This document shows, piece by piece, positions 1 to 8,890 of a stretch of 35,426 nucleotides of DNA (the stretch's first letter is position 1; each line of letters opens with the position of its first letter). The notes beneath the pieces are model-generated. The model had not been told where the DNA came from. It ran no database searches and saw nothing but the letters and a program-made list of their open reading frames with translations. A program made the translations under genes and the position numbers. The DNA is from Nesterenkonia massiliensis (GTDB lineage Bacteria; Actinomycetota; Actinomycetes; Actinomycetales; Micrococcaceae), in assembly GCF_000455245.1 (NCBI RefSeq), contig NZ_HG005165.1, positions 489,236-524,661 of the forward strand. The letters are read 5' to 3'.

Positions 1-70
1 GAAGCGTTGCACTTCAGTTCAGAACTCGGGCGGCACCGCGTTTCTCCCGCTGCGCGTAGGATGTGTAAAG

Positions 71-1558
71 ATGACGGCCCTGAGGACGGCACTTGAAGCG
101 CGCAGGACAGCAGAGAAGAGCGCAGCGTGGTCTCTGCTGCGCTCTGTCAACGCGCCCGTCGCGGTGGCGATACTAGGGAGCCACCTATCCGACCATCACC
201 GGGAACTTCCCTCCTCCGAGCTTTTCGAACTCGTCAATACGGACCTCGAAGAGTTGCGCACACACGGATTCGATCTGCCCCAGACCGCGATCCAATACTG
301 CAGGTCCTGGCTCGACGCAGGCTTACTGATACGCCGTCCCAGTCGCAGCAGGGAAGAACTCTACTCCCTCTCTGACGGAGCGCTAGCTGCGATTCGGTTC
401 GTCCAAGAACTCACCGCGCCACGTAGCTCAGTAACCGAATCGCGGCTCACCACCATCGTCGAACGTATCCGCCGCCTGAGCATCGACACCGACCCCGATG
501 CTACTCGGCGGATCGAAGCGCTTCAGGCCGAACGTGCCAGGATCGATGAGGAAATCCGTCAGCTGGCCGCCGGTGACATCCCGGTCATGGAATCCCCGCG
601 AGCCCTTGAACGCACCGAGGAGATCCTCTCGCTGCTGGCTGAGCTTCCCGAAGACTTCGCTAGGCTGCGGGTTTCCTTGGAGGAGCTCAACGGCCAGCTT
701 CGCCGCCAGCTCATTGAGGAGCCTCAGTCCCGCGGCCGCGTGCTCGATGAAATATTCCGCGGCGTCGACCTGCTGCAGGACTCCCCCGAGGGCCGGTCCT
801 TCAGCGCGTTTTACTCCCTCATCCTGGACCCGGAACGGACCGTGGCTCTCAGCGATGACCTCGACACTCTCTTGGAGCGGCCCTTCGCCCGGGGCCTCAC
901 CACCGGTCAGCGCAGCGGCCTGCGACGGCTGCTGACCACCCTGCAGGACTCATCGAGCGAAATCCACCAGGTGATGACATCGCTCTCGCGCAGCTTGCGC
1001 CGATTCGTGCAGTCTGAGGAATTAGCCGAAGAGCGCAAAGTCCATCAACTGCTGCGAGCCGCGTCCGCAGAAGCAAACGACCTCTTCCAGCAGGGTCACC
1101 GCCCGTTCCGCGAAATCAACTACACCCTCGATCTGAGCCGTGTGCCCATCTCCAGCGTGTCGGCCATGAAACTGCACGATCCCCAAGACTCAGCCGTCAC
1201 CGAACCGGTGGCACAGGCAGAGCCCCCAGTTGTGGATGTGGGGGCACTGCTGAAGAGCGTCCGCGAGACCGAGATCGACACCGCCGAGCTGATCGACAGC
1301 ATCAACGCAGTGCTCGCCGGAAACGGTCCCTCAACAATTGCCGAAGTGCTGGACAGGCATCCGGCCACCCAGGGAGTCGCTTCGGTCATCGGAATGCTGG
1401 TGCTCGCCCAGCAGCACGCCACCGCGGTACCCCAGCGCATCGAAGACGTCCAGTGGTCACCGACCTCACCGCAGACTGAGACCGACGTCGCCCCGTCAAG
1501 TCCACAGCAGCGCTTGGCACGTGTGCCCGTCTATCTCTTCAAGGAGCCCATCACATGA
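71..1558 (+). CDS. jetA: Wadjet protein JetA (DUF3375-like, kleisin subunit)
   Basis: This 495-aa protein is the first gene of a four-gene operon whose other members are recognisable as JetB, JetC and JetD. In Wadjet systems JetA is the kleisin-like (MukF-like) subunit that bridges the SMC dimer JetC and recruits JetB, forming a loop-extruding complex that senses small circular DNA. The N-terminal third looks like a winged-helix region (near residues 60-110), followed by long charged helices (about residues 120-340) typical of DUF3375. No enzymatic motif is visible, as expected for a kleisin. The ATG at 71 has an AGGA element about 9 nt upstream. The stop overlaps the jetB start in an ATGA junction. 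The assignment rests on gene order and overall character more than on any single motif. Confidence 0.85.
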   Translation: MTALRTALEARRTAEKSAAWSLLRSVNAPVAVAILGSHLSDHHRELPSSELFELVNTDLEELRTHGFDLPQTAIQYCRSWLDAGLLIRRPSRSREELYSLSDGALAAIRFVQELTAPRSSVTESRLTTIVERIRRLSIDTDPDATRRIEALQAERARIDEEIRQLAAGDIPVMESPRALERTEEILSLLAELPEDFARLRVSLEELNGQLRRQLIEEPQSRGRVLDEIFRGVDLLQDSPEGRSFSAFYSLILDPERTVALSDDLDTLLERPFARGLTTGQRSGLRRLLTTLQDSSSEIHQVMTSLSRSLRRFVQSEELAEERKVHQLLRAASAEANDLFQQGHRPFREINYTLDLSRVPISSVSAMKLHDPQDSAVTEPVAQAEPPVVDVGALLKSVRETEIDTAELIDSINAVLAGNGPSTIAEVLDRHPATQGVASVIGMLVLAQQHATAVPQRIEDVQWSPTSPQTETDVAPSSPQQRLARVPVYLFKEPIT

Positions 1559-2280
1559 GCACCCCCTCAGGCCACGAGGCACCCCACCTTCCGGCTGAGG
1601 AGGAGGCGTCATCGGCTGCCGCCTGGGATGGCGACACCGGCACGCTGCGCGTTGAATCTCGCCGCGCGCTGGTTGCCCTAGTCAAAGGGCCGTTCTTGAC
1701 CGCGGAGCGCCAGGCGCAGAACTGGCGTGCGCTGATGGCCGACACGGACGCTATCCGCTCACGACTGGCAGATATGTACCTGGATCTGGTGATTGACGCT
1801 GAGCGTGGGGTGGCGTTCATCCGCAATGCACAGACCCAAGACGATGACGCCCCTCAGGTGGTTCGCACCCGCTCAATGACCCTGATGGACACTGCGCTGT
1901 TGCTGCACCTGCGGCGCGAACTTGTCAGCGCTCAAGCCGGGCAGCGGGTGATCATCGGCCGCGATGAGGTGTTCGAACAGCTGAGCGGCTACCGCGAAGC
2001 GACCTCCACCGACGCCGCGCTATTTGCCAAGCGCATCAAATCATCCTGGGACACGATGGTCAGCCTGGGCATCCTGCAGCGGACACCGGCGACCCAGGCT
2101 GAGGGGCGCTTTGAGATCTCCCCGGTGCTGCGGCTGGTCTTCGGGCCCGATGAGATCACCGCGCTGCGCGAAGTCTATACGCAGATGCTCACCGGCAGAC
2201 AGGGTGACGTGTCAGACCCTGATGAGACGTTGCAGGCACAGTTCGACGGCGAGGCAGACGACGTGGAGGACCAGTCATGA
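1555..2280 (+). CDS. jetB: Wadjet protein JetB (DUF4194-like, KITE subunit)
   Basis: This 241-aa protein matches the size and position of JetB, the MukE/KITE-like winged-helix partner of the JetA kleisin. A compact helical and winged-helix core spans about residues 65-200, including a stretch around residue 99 (RSMTLMDTALLLHLR) characteristic of DUF4194 proteins. The N-terminal 25 residues and the C-terminal 20 residues are acidic and probably disordered. The start ATG overlaps the jetA stop (ATGA) and has AAGGAG at 1541-1546. Its own stop overlaps the jetC start in the same way, so the subunits are probably made in linked amounts. No catalytic role is expected. Confidence 0.85.
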   Translation: MSTPSGHEAPHLPAEEEASSAAAWDGDTGTLRVESRRALVALVKGPFLTAERQAQNWRALMADTDAIRSRLADMYLDLVIDAERGVAFIRNAQTQDDDAPQVVRTRSMTLMDTALLLHLRRELVSAQAGQRVIIGRDEVFEQLSGYREATSTDAALFAKRIKSSWDTMVSLGILQRTPATQAEGRFEISPVLRLVFGPDEITALREVYTQMLTGRQGDVSDPDETLQAQFDGEADDVEDQS

Positions 2281-5200
2281 CCGAACAATCCGGCCAGTGG
2301 CGATTGGACCAGATCCAGCTGGTCAACTGGGGGACCTTCCATGGGCTGCACACTATGGAGGTCTCACGCCGCGGCTTCCTGCTGACAGGGCATTCAGGAT
2401 CTGGCAAGTCCTCGATTGTTGATGCGATCACTGCGGTGCTGACCCCCACCCAGCAGGCCAGCTTCAACGCCGCGGCTGCCGACGGCTCCTCGCGGGGCAA
2501 TGACCGCAGCAAGCTCACCTATGTCCGGGGCGCCTATGCCCGGGGCGCCGATGAGGACACCGGCGAGGTCAGCACCCAGTATCTGCGATCCGGTGCGACA
2601 TGGAGCGGCATCATGCTGCGCTACAGCGACGGCGCCAACAACGTGCGCTGCCTGGTGAAGCTGCTGCATGCCAAACGCAGCACTGCTAAGCCCGGAGACT
2701 TGGATGAGCTGCACATCCTGACCCATGAGCCGGTGCAGCTGATGGACTTCGAGGACTTTGCCACCAAAGGCATCGCCGAACGCGCGCTGAAGCAGGCCAT
2801 GCCGCAGGCCTATGTGAATAAGTCCCATCCCCGGTTCCTCGCCCGTTATACCCGTGAGCTGGGCATCGCAGGCGAACGCGCCGCACTTCTGCTGCACAAG
2901 ACCCAGTCTGCAAAGAACCTGGGGAGTCTGGATGATCTGTTTCGGAACTTCATGCTGGATGAGCCGGAGACCTTCGACCTGGCCAAACGGGCAGTGGAGC
3001 AGTTCGGGGAACTCTCCGAAGCGCATCAGGCGGTAGTGACTGCCCGCCACCAGATCGAACACCTTGAGCCTCTGGAGGAGCAGGCACACCGATTCGAGCA
3101 CGCCGAAGCTGAGCTGGAGCGGCTCGAGCGACTCAGCACGGCCCGGGAATCATATACGCGCACCAAGAAGATCAGCCTGTTGGAGAGCGCCCGGGAGTCG
3201 GCCGCATCCTCGGCGCGCGTGGCCCAAGAGCAATACCATCGCGCTAAGCTGACCCTGGCCAGTGCCGAGGATGGCAGGCGCAGCGCCCAGTCATTGGTGG
3301 ACTCCCAAGGTGGAGCACAGTTGGAAGCAGCGGCCCTGAAGGTCAAGGTCAGTCAGGAGCGGCTGCAGGACACCGAAGCACGTTTCACACAGCTGAAGAA
3401 GAAGCTGGACTCGGCTAATATCCAGACCCCCGACAGTTACGCAGGTCTCAGCGGTCTGCAGGAACTCGGGCGCACCGAACAGCTGGAGCACCAGGAGCAG
3501 CAGGCTGCCCGGCGCGAACAGGTTCAGCTGCTGCAGCAGCAGCGCGCCCGGCTGGTCCTGGAGCAGGAGGGCGTGGAGACTGAGACCCAGTCCATGAAGC
3601 AGCGTCGCTCCAATATTGATCACCGTCTGATTGCCGCCCGGGAGCTGATTCTCAAAGTCACCGGGCTGCCGGAGACTGCACTGCCCTATGCCGCGGAGCT
3701 GCTCCAGGTCCGCGACGAGTACGCCGACTGGACCGGAGCGCTGGAGCGGGTCCTGCGCCCGCTGGGCACTGTCATGCTGGTGCCGGCGGCCCATGAGGAC
3801 AGTGTGCGGATCGCCGTCGACGCCGCCCACCTGGGCACCAGGCTGAAGTACCGTGTGGTTCCCACATCCGTGGAGCGCCCCCGTGCCGCATCCTCAGGGG
3901 CATCCGTGGTGCACCGCATCGACGTTGCCGAAGGCCAGTTCACCGCCTGGCTGAACACCGAACTCTCTCAGCACTACGACTACACCTGTGTAGAGACCCC
4001 GGTCCAACTAACCGACCACGAACAGGCAGTCACCCGGTCCGGACAGGTCAAACGTGGTCGGCGCAGTTATGAGAAGGATGACCGCCGCAGGGTCAATGAC
4101 CCCAGCGGCTGGATTCTCGGCTTCGACAATGAAGCCAAGGTCGAACACTATTTCGGTCTGCTGCGGGAGATCGGCCAGAAAATCAGCCACGTGGACAAAC
4201 AGTTGGGCGCAGCGGAGCGGGAGAACCGCCTGGCCCAGAAGCGACTGGATGTCCTCATTGAGCTGCAGGACATGACGTGGGAGCAGCTCGACGTCGCACA
4301 GCGGCGGCATGAGCTGCAGCAGGCACAGCACGCACAAGCTACCCTGCTGGCTCAGGACGGTGACCTGCGTGCAGCCCAACACCGCCTTGAACAGGCCCAG
4401 CAGACCGAGCACGACGCACGAGCCGAAGCTGATGCGGCCCAGACCCGCAGCATCCGCGCCGCGGAGGGGCTGAACAGCCTCCAAACGCAGCTGGACAGGC
4501 TGCGCCAGCAGCAGGTCGAAGAGCTCGATGAGCACACCACCGAACAGCTGCAGGACGAGTTTTCCCGGGTCCGGTCAGAACGCCGGCTCACCCACGAGAC
4601 CATCGACGCCGACTCCGCCAAAGTGGCCGAAGCCCTGGCGCGGGCCGCCCGGCAGGTCGCCGATGACCGGCACGAAGCTCAATCCCGCATCGAGAAAACC
4701 GCCTACACCTTTCACCAGCAATGGCCCGCTGAAGCCGCTGACGCAGTGCCGGGAGTCGAAGGGCGCAGCGAGTACCTCGGCATCCTGCAGCGCCTTCGAG
4801 CCGACCGGCTGCCCGAATTCGAACAGCGGTTCTTTGAGATGCTGCGCGAGCAGTCCCAGCGGAACATTGGTCTGCTGGCCAATAGGATCCGCAGCGCCTA
4901 CCGCGAGGTCAAAGCCCGGGTGGAGCCGATCAACCACTCATTGCTTCGCAGCCCCTTCGCAGAAGGCCGCCACTTGCAGATCCGAGTCGACCTCAGTCGA
5001 CCGACAGTCGCCCAGGAATTCCTCGACGATCTCAACAGCATCACCCACAATATGCTGGCCTTCGAAGAGGACCGTCACGAAGCAGAGAAGCGCTTCGCGC
5101 TCCTGGATCGGATCATGGGCCAGCTGGCCTCCTCCGATGCAGCCGACCGCAGCTGGCAGGTCCAGTGCCTGGACACCCGACGGCACGTGAAGTTCCTGGG

Positions 5201-5666
5201 CCTGGAACAGAACCTCGACGGCGACATCGTCGACTGGCACGACTCCGGGCAGGGCCGCTCAGGAGGCCAGAAGCAGAAGCTGGTGGTCTTCTGCCTGGCC
5301 GCCGCACTGCGCTACCAGCTCACACGCCAGGACGAGGACTCCCCCACCTACGGTTCGATCGTGATGGATGAGGCCTTCGACAAATCCGATGTCACCTTCA
5401 CGCGCATGGCCCTGAACATTTTCAAGGAGTTCGGCTTCCATATGATCCTGGCGACACCGCTGAAGATGCTGCAGGTGCTGGAGGAGTATGTCGGAAGCAT
5501 CGCGCTGGTCTCCTGCCACGAGAGCCGAGACTCCCACGCCACACCGGTGACCTGGGAAGAAGCCGAGCGCTATCTCTCAGAGAAGCGCTCCGCCGAGGGA
5601 AATAGTCCAGAACCCATCAGCGACGCCGCGCCCGATGAGGCCGGAACGCTGTTGGAGGTGCATTGA
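2277..5666 (+). CDS. jetC: Wadjet protein JetC (SMC/MukB-like ATPase)
   Basis: This 1129-aa protein is the SMC-like motor of the Wadjet complex. A Walker A motif GHSGSGKS lies at residues 38-45, an ABC signature (SGGQ) at 995-998, and a Walker B with catalytic acid (VMDEAF, Asp1031 and Glu1032) near the C-terminus. Between the two ATPase halves are long Gln/Glu/Ala/Arg-rich coiled coils (about 240-460 and 640-830) flanking a globular hinge-like segment (about 470-640). In characterised Wadjet systems ATP hydrolysis by JetC drives loop extrusion until a small circle is fully traversed, after which JetD cuts it. GGAGGA lies 6 nt before the ATG, which overlaps the jetB stop. All ATPase motifs are intact, so the gene looks functional. 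Confidence 0.95.
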   Translation: MTEQSGQWRLDQIQLVNWGTFHGLHTMEVSRRGFLLTGHSGSGKSSIVDAITAVLTPTQQASFNAAAADGSSRGNDRSKLTYVRGAYARGADEDTGEVSTQYLRSGATWSGIMLRYSDGANNVRCLVKLLHAKRSTAKPGDLDELHILTHEPVQLMDFEDFATKGIAERALKQAMPQAYVNKSHPRFLARYTRELGIAGERAALLLHKTQSAKNLGSLDDLFRNFMLDEPETFDLAKRAVEQFGELSEAHQAVVTARHQIEHLEPLEEQAHRFEHAEAELERLERLSTARESYTRTKKISLLESARESAASSARVAQEQYHRAKLTLASAEDGRRSAQSLVDSQGGAQLEAAALKVKVSQERLQDTEARFTQLKKKLDSANIQTPDSYAGLSGLQELGRTEQLEHQEQQAARREQVQLLQQQRARLVLEQEGVETETQSMKQRRSNIDHRLIAARELILKVTGLPETALPYAAELLQVRDEYADWTGALERVLRPLGTVMLVPAAHEDSVRIAVDAAHLGTRLKYRVVPTSVERPRAASSGASVVHRIDVAEGQFTAWLNTELSQHYDYTCVETPVQLTDHEQAVTRSGQVKRGRRSYEKDDRRRVNDPSGWILGFDNEAKVEHYFGLLREIGQKISHVDKQLGAAERENRLAQKRLDVLIELQDMTWEQLDVAQRRHELQQAQHAQATLLAQDGDLRAAQHRLEQAQQTEHDARAEADAAQTRSIRAAEGLNSLQTQLDRLRQQQVEELDEHTTEQLQDEFSRVRSERRLTHETIDADSAKVAEALARAARQVADDRHEAQSRIEKTAYTFHQQWPAEAADAVPGVEGRSEYLGILQRLRADRLPEFEQRFFEMLREQSQRNIGLLANRIRSAYREVKARVEPINHSLLRSPFAEGRHLQIRVDLSRPTVAQEFLDDLNSITHNMLAFEEDRHEAEKRFALLDRIMGQLASSDAADRSWQVQCLDTRRHVKFLGLEQNLDGDIVDWHDSGQGRSGGQKQKLVVFCLAAALRYQLTRQDEDSPTYGSIVMDEAFDKSDVTFTRMALNIFKEFGFHMILATPLKMLQVLEEYVGSIALVSCHESRDSHATPVTWEEAERYLSEKRSAEGNSPEPISDAAPDEAGTLLEVH
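5653..5659 (+). promoter_or_regulatory. Ribosome binding site that decides the jetD start
   Basis: GGAGGTG lies 6 nt before the ATG at 5666 and only 3 nt before the upstream in-frame TTG at 5663. The spacing favours the ATG. That ATG overlaps the last base of the jetC stop (TGATG), a typical coupled start. Confidence 0.6.
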
Positions 5667-6844
5667 TGCTCTCAGTCGACCAAGCTAAGGAGAAGCTCAG
5701 CGCCCTCTACCAGCGACGTTTCGCCCAATGGTGCGCCGTAGGTGCGGATGAGGTGACAGTTGATATTCCGCTGCATCCACCCACTGAGTCTGTGGCCCTG
5801 CACCACACCGAAGATGTGGCGTCCTGGATCAGGGGTTGGGGAAGCGCCGAGCAGACTTTGAGCCACAACTCACACCTCAAGTGGGAGTCTCGCCGCTGGG
5901 CCAGCGCTGGGACCAATACTGTGCCGATCCGGCTGGTGCTTCCCGCACCCAGTGATGTAGCACAGTTCATCGGCAAACAGCGGCACTGGGAGACGGTTCA
6001 GGAGCGGATCACCCAGCTGAACCAAATGCTGCAGGCACACGCAGTCGGGCACCACACCGCGGCGGCTGAGCAGATTCCGGATGCCCTGCGCAGATCCGCC
6101 AAGAGCATCGCTGAACTGCCGGAGTCGGACTTTCAGCGTCTGCAGGAGGTCACCGACTGGCTGCTGCAGCACCAGAATTCCCAGCTCTTCCCGCGCCAGC
6201 TGCCAGTCCGCGGTGTCCACACCAAATGGCTGGAGGGCCACAGGAAGATCATCGCACCACTGGTGGCAGCGGTGACCGGGGACACAGCCCTGGGGCTGAA
6301 TCGGCTCCCCGTCACACTGCGAATTCGGGTGCTGGACCCGGTCCTGGCCCCAGGCGGAATTCAGGACATTACCGCCCCGGTCTCCGAGCTGTCTGCCTGG
6401 GACATTCAGCCGCGCTGCGTCGTCGTTGTTGAAAACCTGCAGAGCCTGTTGGCACTTCCCCCGATATCGGGCGCCATCGGTATCCACAACCCCGGCAGCA
6501 CGGGTGCCCCGCTGCTGGCCGAACTGCCCTGGCTGCACAGCACGGACCTGATCTACTGGGGTGATATTGATGTTGAAGGGCTGCGCATCCTCAGCCGAGT
6601 ACGCAGCCATCTGCCGCATACCCGGAGCATACTTACCGACTGCGAAACCCTGCAGAATCACCGCGACCTCGCAGGTGACGACCACCCACAAGCACCGCGG
6701 TCCATGCCGGCACATCTGACTCCCAGCGAAGAGGAACTCTTCACCGCACTGGCCCAGTGGGGAAACCTCCGACTCGAACAGGAGAGGGTCCCCTGGAACA
6801 CAGTGCTCGAAGCGCTGCACCAGGCTGCTGCACCGCACGGATGA
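5666..6844 (+). CDS. jetD: Wadjet protein JetD (DUF3322/DUF2220, Toprim nuclease)
   Basis: This 392-aa protein is the nuclease of the Wadjet system. The N-terminal half corresponds to the DUF3322-like arm (about residues 1-190). The C-terminal half corresponds to DUF2220, a topoisomerase VI-like Toprim domain. The Toprim signature is visible: a hydrophobic strand ending in Glu256 (VVVVEN) and a later YWGDIDVEG motif with Asp300 and Asp302, the metal-binding acidic pair. JetD cleaves the circular DNA captured by JetABC. I chose the ATG at 5666 over the TTG at 5663 because of RBS spacing and the TGATG overlap with jetC. No truncation is seen. The operon ends here, followed by about 390 nt with little coding potential. 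Confidence 0.9.
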   Translation: MLSVDQAKEKLSALYQRRFAQWCAVGADEVTVDIPLHPPTESVALHHTEDVASWIRGWGSAEQTLSHNSHLKWESRRWASAGTNTVPIRLVLPAPSDVAQFIGKQRHWETVQERITQLNQMLQAHAVGHHTAAAEQIPDALRRSAKSIAELPESDFQRLQEVTDWLLQHQNSQLFPRQLPVRGVHTKWLEGHRKIIAPLVAAVTGDTALGLNRLPVTLRIRVLDPVLAPGGIQDITAPVSELSAWDIQPRCVVVVENLQSLLALPPISGAIGIHNPGSTGAPLLAELPWLHSTDLIYWGDIDVEGLRILSRVRSHLPHTRSILTDCETLQNHRDLAGDDHPQAPRSMPAHLTPSEEELFTALAQWGNLRLEQERVPWNTVLEALHQAAAPHG

Positions 6845-7237
6845 GCACAGCCGTCCGAGAAGGCGCACCGCCTCAACCCTTGCCTCATCCCCGGGCCTTA
6901 TCCCATCAGCGCGGGCCCACCCTACTTCTCCACCTACAGGCTGAGTCAAAGATCAGCCCGGGCTCCGATGCCGCGGCCGCGACGGCTCCGTAGCGTGTGA
7001 GGTATGGAAAATATCCTCAACGCCCTCACCAATGCAGCAGAGTTCTCAGTCATCATCTTCAGTGTCATAGTCATCACCGCGATGGCTCTGGCCTCTGTCA
7101 GCACCTACGTGCGCGGTCGCCGTCGTCACCTGTGAACACGCCATGGCCGGCCCTGTCCTAAGACACTCACCGCTGGCGGCTCACGTCATGTCCGATTCCC
7201 GCTAGCTTTCTCGCCGCCGAGGCGATGAGATGGTGCC
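6845..7237. other. Intergenic stretch between the Wadjet operon and the repair operon
   Basis: This 393-nt stretch holds only one small ORF that looks possibly genuine (7004-7135, listed separately). I see no tRNA, no strong terminator with a U-run and no convincing promoter. A weak GGGCC/GGCCC dyad lies around 6892-6918. Other open frames here look like random open frames of GC-rich DNA. Confidence 0.5.
7004..7135 (+). CDS. Possible 43-aa single-span membrane peptide
   Basis: An ATG at 7004 opens a 43-codon frame ending in TGA at 7133-7135. The product has a short polar N-terminus, one hydrophobic segment rich in Ile, Val and Ala (about residues 14-34), and a very basic C-terminus with Arg and His at positions 37-42. 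This follows the positive-inside rule for a single-pass membrane peptide with its C-terminus in the cytoplasm. It lies just downstream of the Wadjet operon and upstream of the repair genes, on the same strand as both. The weakness is the RBS: only a GAGGT directly abutting the ATG. I do not recognise a family. It could be a genuine small protein or a chance frame. Confidence 0.35.
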   Translation: MENILNALTNAAEFSVIIFSVIVITAMALASVSTYVRGRRRHL

Positions 7238-8890
7238 ATGACACCGGACCGCACGCTCCCCCGGCTAACCCAGCCTGACGCTGAGTTCGCTGAGCGCTAT
7301 CGCGCCGTGCAAGCCAGAGATAAGCGGTTGGACGGCCAGTTCTTCACCGCAGTCTCGTCAACCGGCATTTATTGCCGACCGTCCTGCCCTGCACTCACCC
7401 CGAAACCAGAGAACGTCACCTTCTACCTGACCTCCGCAGCGGCACATGCCGCCGGGTACCGGGCATGCAAGCGCTGCCTGCCTGAAGCGTCCCCGGGCAC
7501 CCCGCAGTGGAATCTGCGTCAGGACTTGGCCGCACGCGCTATGCGGCTCATCAGTGAAGGGATCATGAACGACGGCGGGGTCCAGGCTCTCAGCGAGCGG
7601 CTCGGCTATACCAGTCGTCATCTGCATCGCACACTCATCAGCGAACTAGGTGCCAGTCCCGTGGCACTAGCTAGGGCCAACCGCGCACAGATCGCCAGAA
7701 CTCTGTTGATATCCACAGATCTTCCCGCCGCCGAGGTTGCCTTCGCCGCGGGCTTCCACTCCCTGCGCCAGTTCAACCACACCATGCAGGAGATCTTCGC
7801 CGCCACTCCCCTGCAGATCCGCAGAAGCTCCCGCAAACCCGCCAAGGTTGACTACCGCTCGGCGGAAGAAGCGACCGCTGCCTCGCTCACAGATCCAGCA
7901 GCGAACCGCCTGCACCTTCACCTGGCCCTCCCCACCCGCCAGCCCTATGACGCCCCGGGGATCTTCAGCTTCTTGGCCGAACGCGCGCTGCCCGGTGTGG
8001 AAACCGCCGAACTCACCGAGGCGACGCTGCGATACGCGCGGACGCTGCAGCTGCCTCACGGTCCGGCCGCTGTAGAGGTCACGGCAACCGCCGGGCAGGA
8101 CGGCTGGCAGCTGAGCATGCACTGTGAAGTCAGCTCACTGGCTGATATCCCGTTACTGGTGGGCCGGATCCGACGCAGCTTCGACCTCGACGCTGATCCT
8201 GTGGCAGTAGACTCCGCGCTCAGCACCGACGCTGTTCTTGCACCGCTGGTGGCTGCGAGACCCGGCATCAGGCTGCCTGGTGCCCTCGACGCACAGGAGT
8301 ACCTCACCCGTGCCGTGGTCGGCCAGCAGATCTCCGTGCGCGCTGCACGTACCCATCTGAGCCGACTCGTCCAACTGCTCGGCACCCCCTACGCCTCCAG
8401 CATTCCCGGCCTCACACTGCTCTTCCCCACCCCGCAACAGCTGCTCGACGGCATCCCCGAGCCCGCAGCCGAGCACGACCCTCCAGACCCAGAGCGTCCG
8501 CTGCGGCTGCCGGCTCGTTCGGTTCGCACCGTACGAGGTCTCGCCTCTGCCGCGGTGAACGGAGACCTGATGCTGCATACCGGCACAGACCCCGAGACTC
8601 TTCGGGCTCAACTGTGTGCAATGCCCGGCATCGGCGAATGGACAGCCTCTTATCTGCTGCTGCGTGTGCTCAGCCCACCGGATATCTGGATGACCGGGGA
8701 TGTGGCGCTTGTGGCTGGGGCTCGCCGGCTGGGGCTCATGAGCACCAGTACACCGACGACGACGGCCCACCGGCTGCTGCGGGCTCATGCCAGAAGATGG
8801 TCACCATGGCGCTCCTATGCCGCCATGCACCTCTGGAGCGCCGCAGCCGTACCCGATCACCATCACCGCAGTGAAAGGTCCAGCACATGA
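7238..8890 (+). CDS. alkA: Ada/AraC/AlkA fusion: alkylation sensor-regulator and 3-methyladenine DNA glycosylase
   Basis: This 550-aa protein combines three modules. Residues about 15-85 are the Ada zinc domain with four cysteines (46, 50, 77, 80); Cys46 corresponds to the methyl-accepting cysteine that repairs methylphosphotriesters. Residues about 95-195 are an AraC-type double helix-turn-helix. From about residue 215 onward is an AlkA-like N-terminal fold followed by a helix-hairpin-helix-GPD glycosylase, with the hairpin CAMPGIGEWTASY and the likely catalytic Asp488 in TGDVALVAG. The protein would sense methylation, activate transcription of itself and its partner, and excise alkylated bases. 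Its stop overlaps the next start (ATGA), so it is coupled to the methyltransferase downstream. The fusion is common in Actinobacteria. Confidence 0.92.
   Translation: MTPDRTLPRLTQPDAEFAERYRAVQARDKRLDGQFFTAVSSTGIYCRPSCPALTPKPENVTFYLTSAAAHAAGYRACKRCLPEASPGTPQWNLRQDLAARAMRLISEGIMNDGGVQALSERLGYTSRHLHRTLISELGASPVALARANRAQIARTLLISTDLPAAEVAFAAGFHSLRQFNHTMQEIFAATPLQIRRSSRKPAKVDYRSAEEATAASLTDPAANRLHLHLALPTRQPYDAPGIFSFLAERALPGVETAELTEATLRYARTLQLPHGPAAVEVTATAGQDGWQLSMHCEVSSLADIPLLVGRIRRSFDLDADPVAVDSALSTDAVLAPLVAARPGIRLPGALDAQEYLTRAVVGQQISVRAARTHLSRLVQLLGTPYASSIPGLTLLFPTPQQLLDGIPEPAAEHDPPDPERPLRLPARSVRTVRGLASAAVNGDLMLHTGTDPETLRAQLCAMPGIGEWTASYLLLRVLSPPDIWMTGDVALVAGARRLGLMSTSTPTTTAHRLLRAHARRWSPWRSYAAMHLWSAAAVPDHHHRSERSST

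Noticed and set aside
1-6844. Restriction-modification or BREX/DISARM system
   Set aside because: There is no methyltransferase, PglZ or helicase in the operon. The SMC-like ATPase with a Toprim partner is specific to Wadjet.
5870-6949. 359-aa minus-strand frame over jetD
   Set aside because: JetD has a Toprim signature, an RBS and coupling to jetC. The reverse frame shows no protein-like features.
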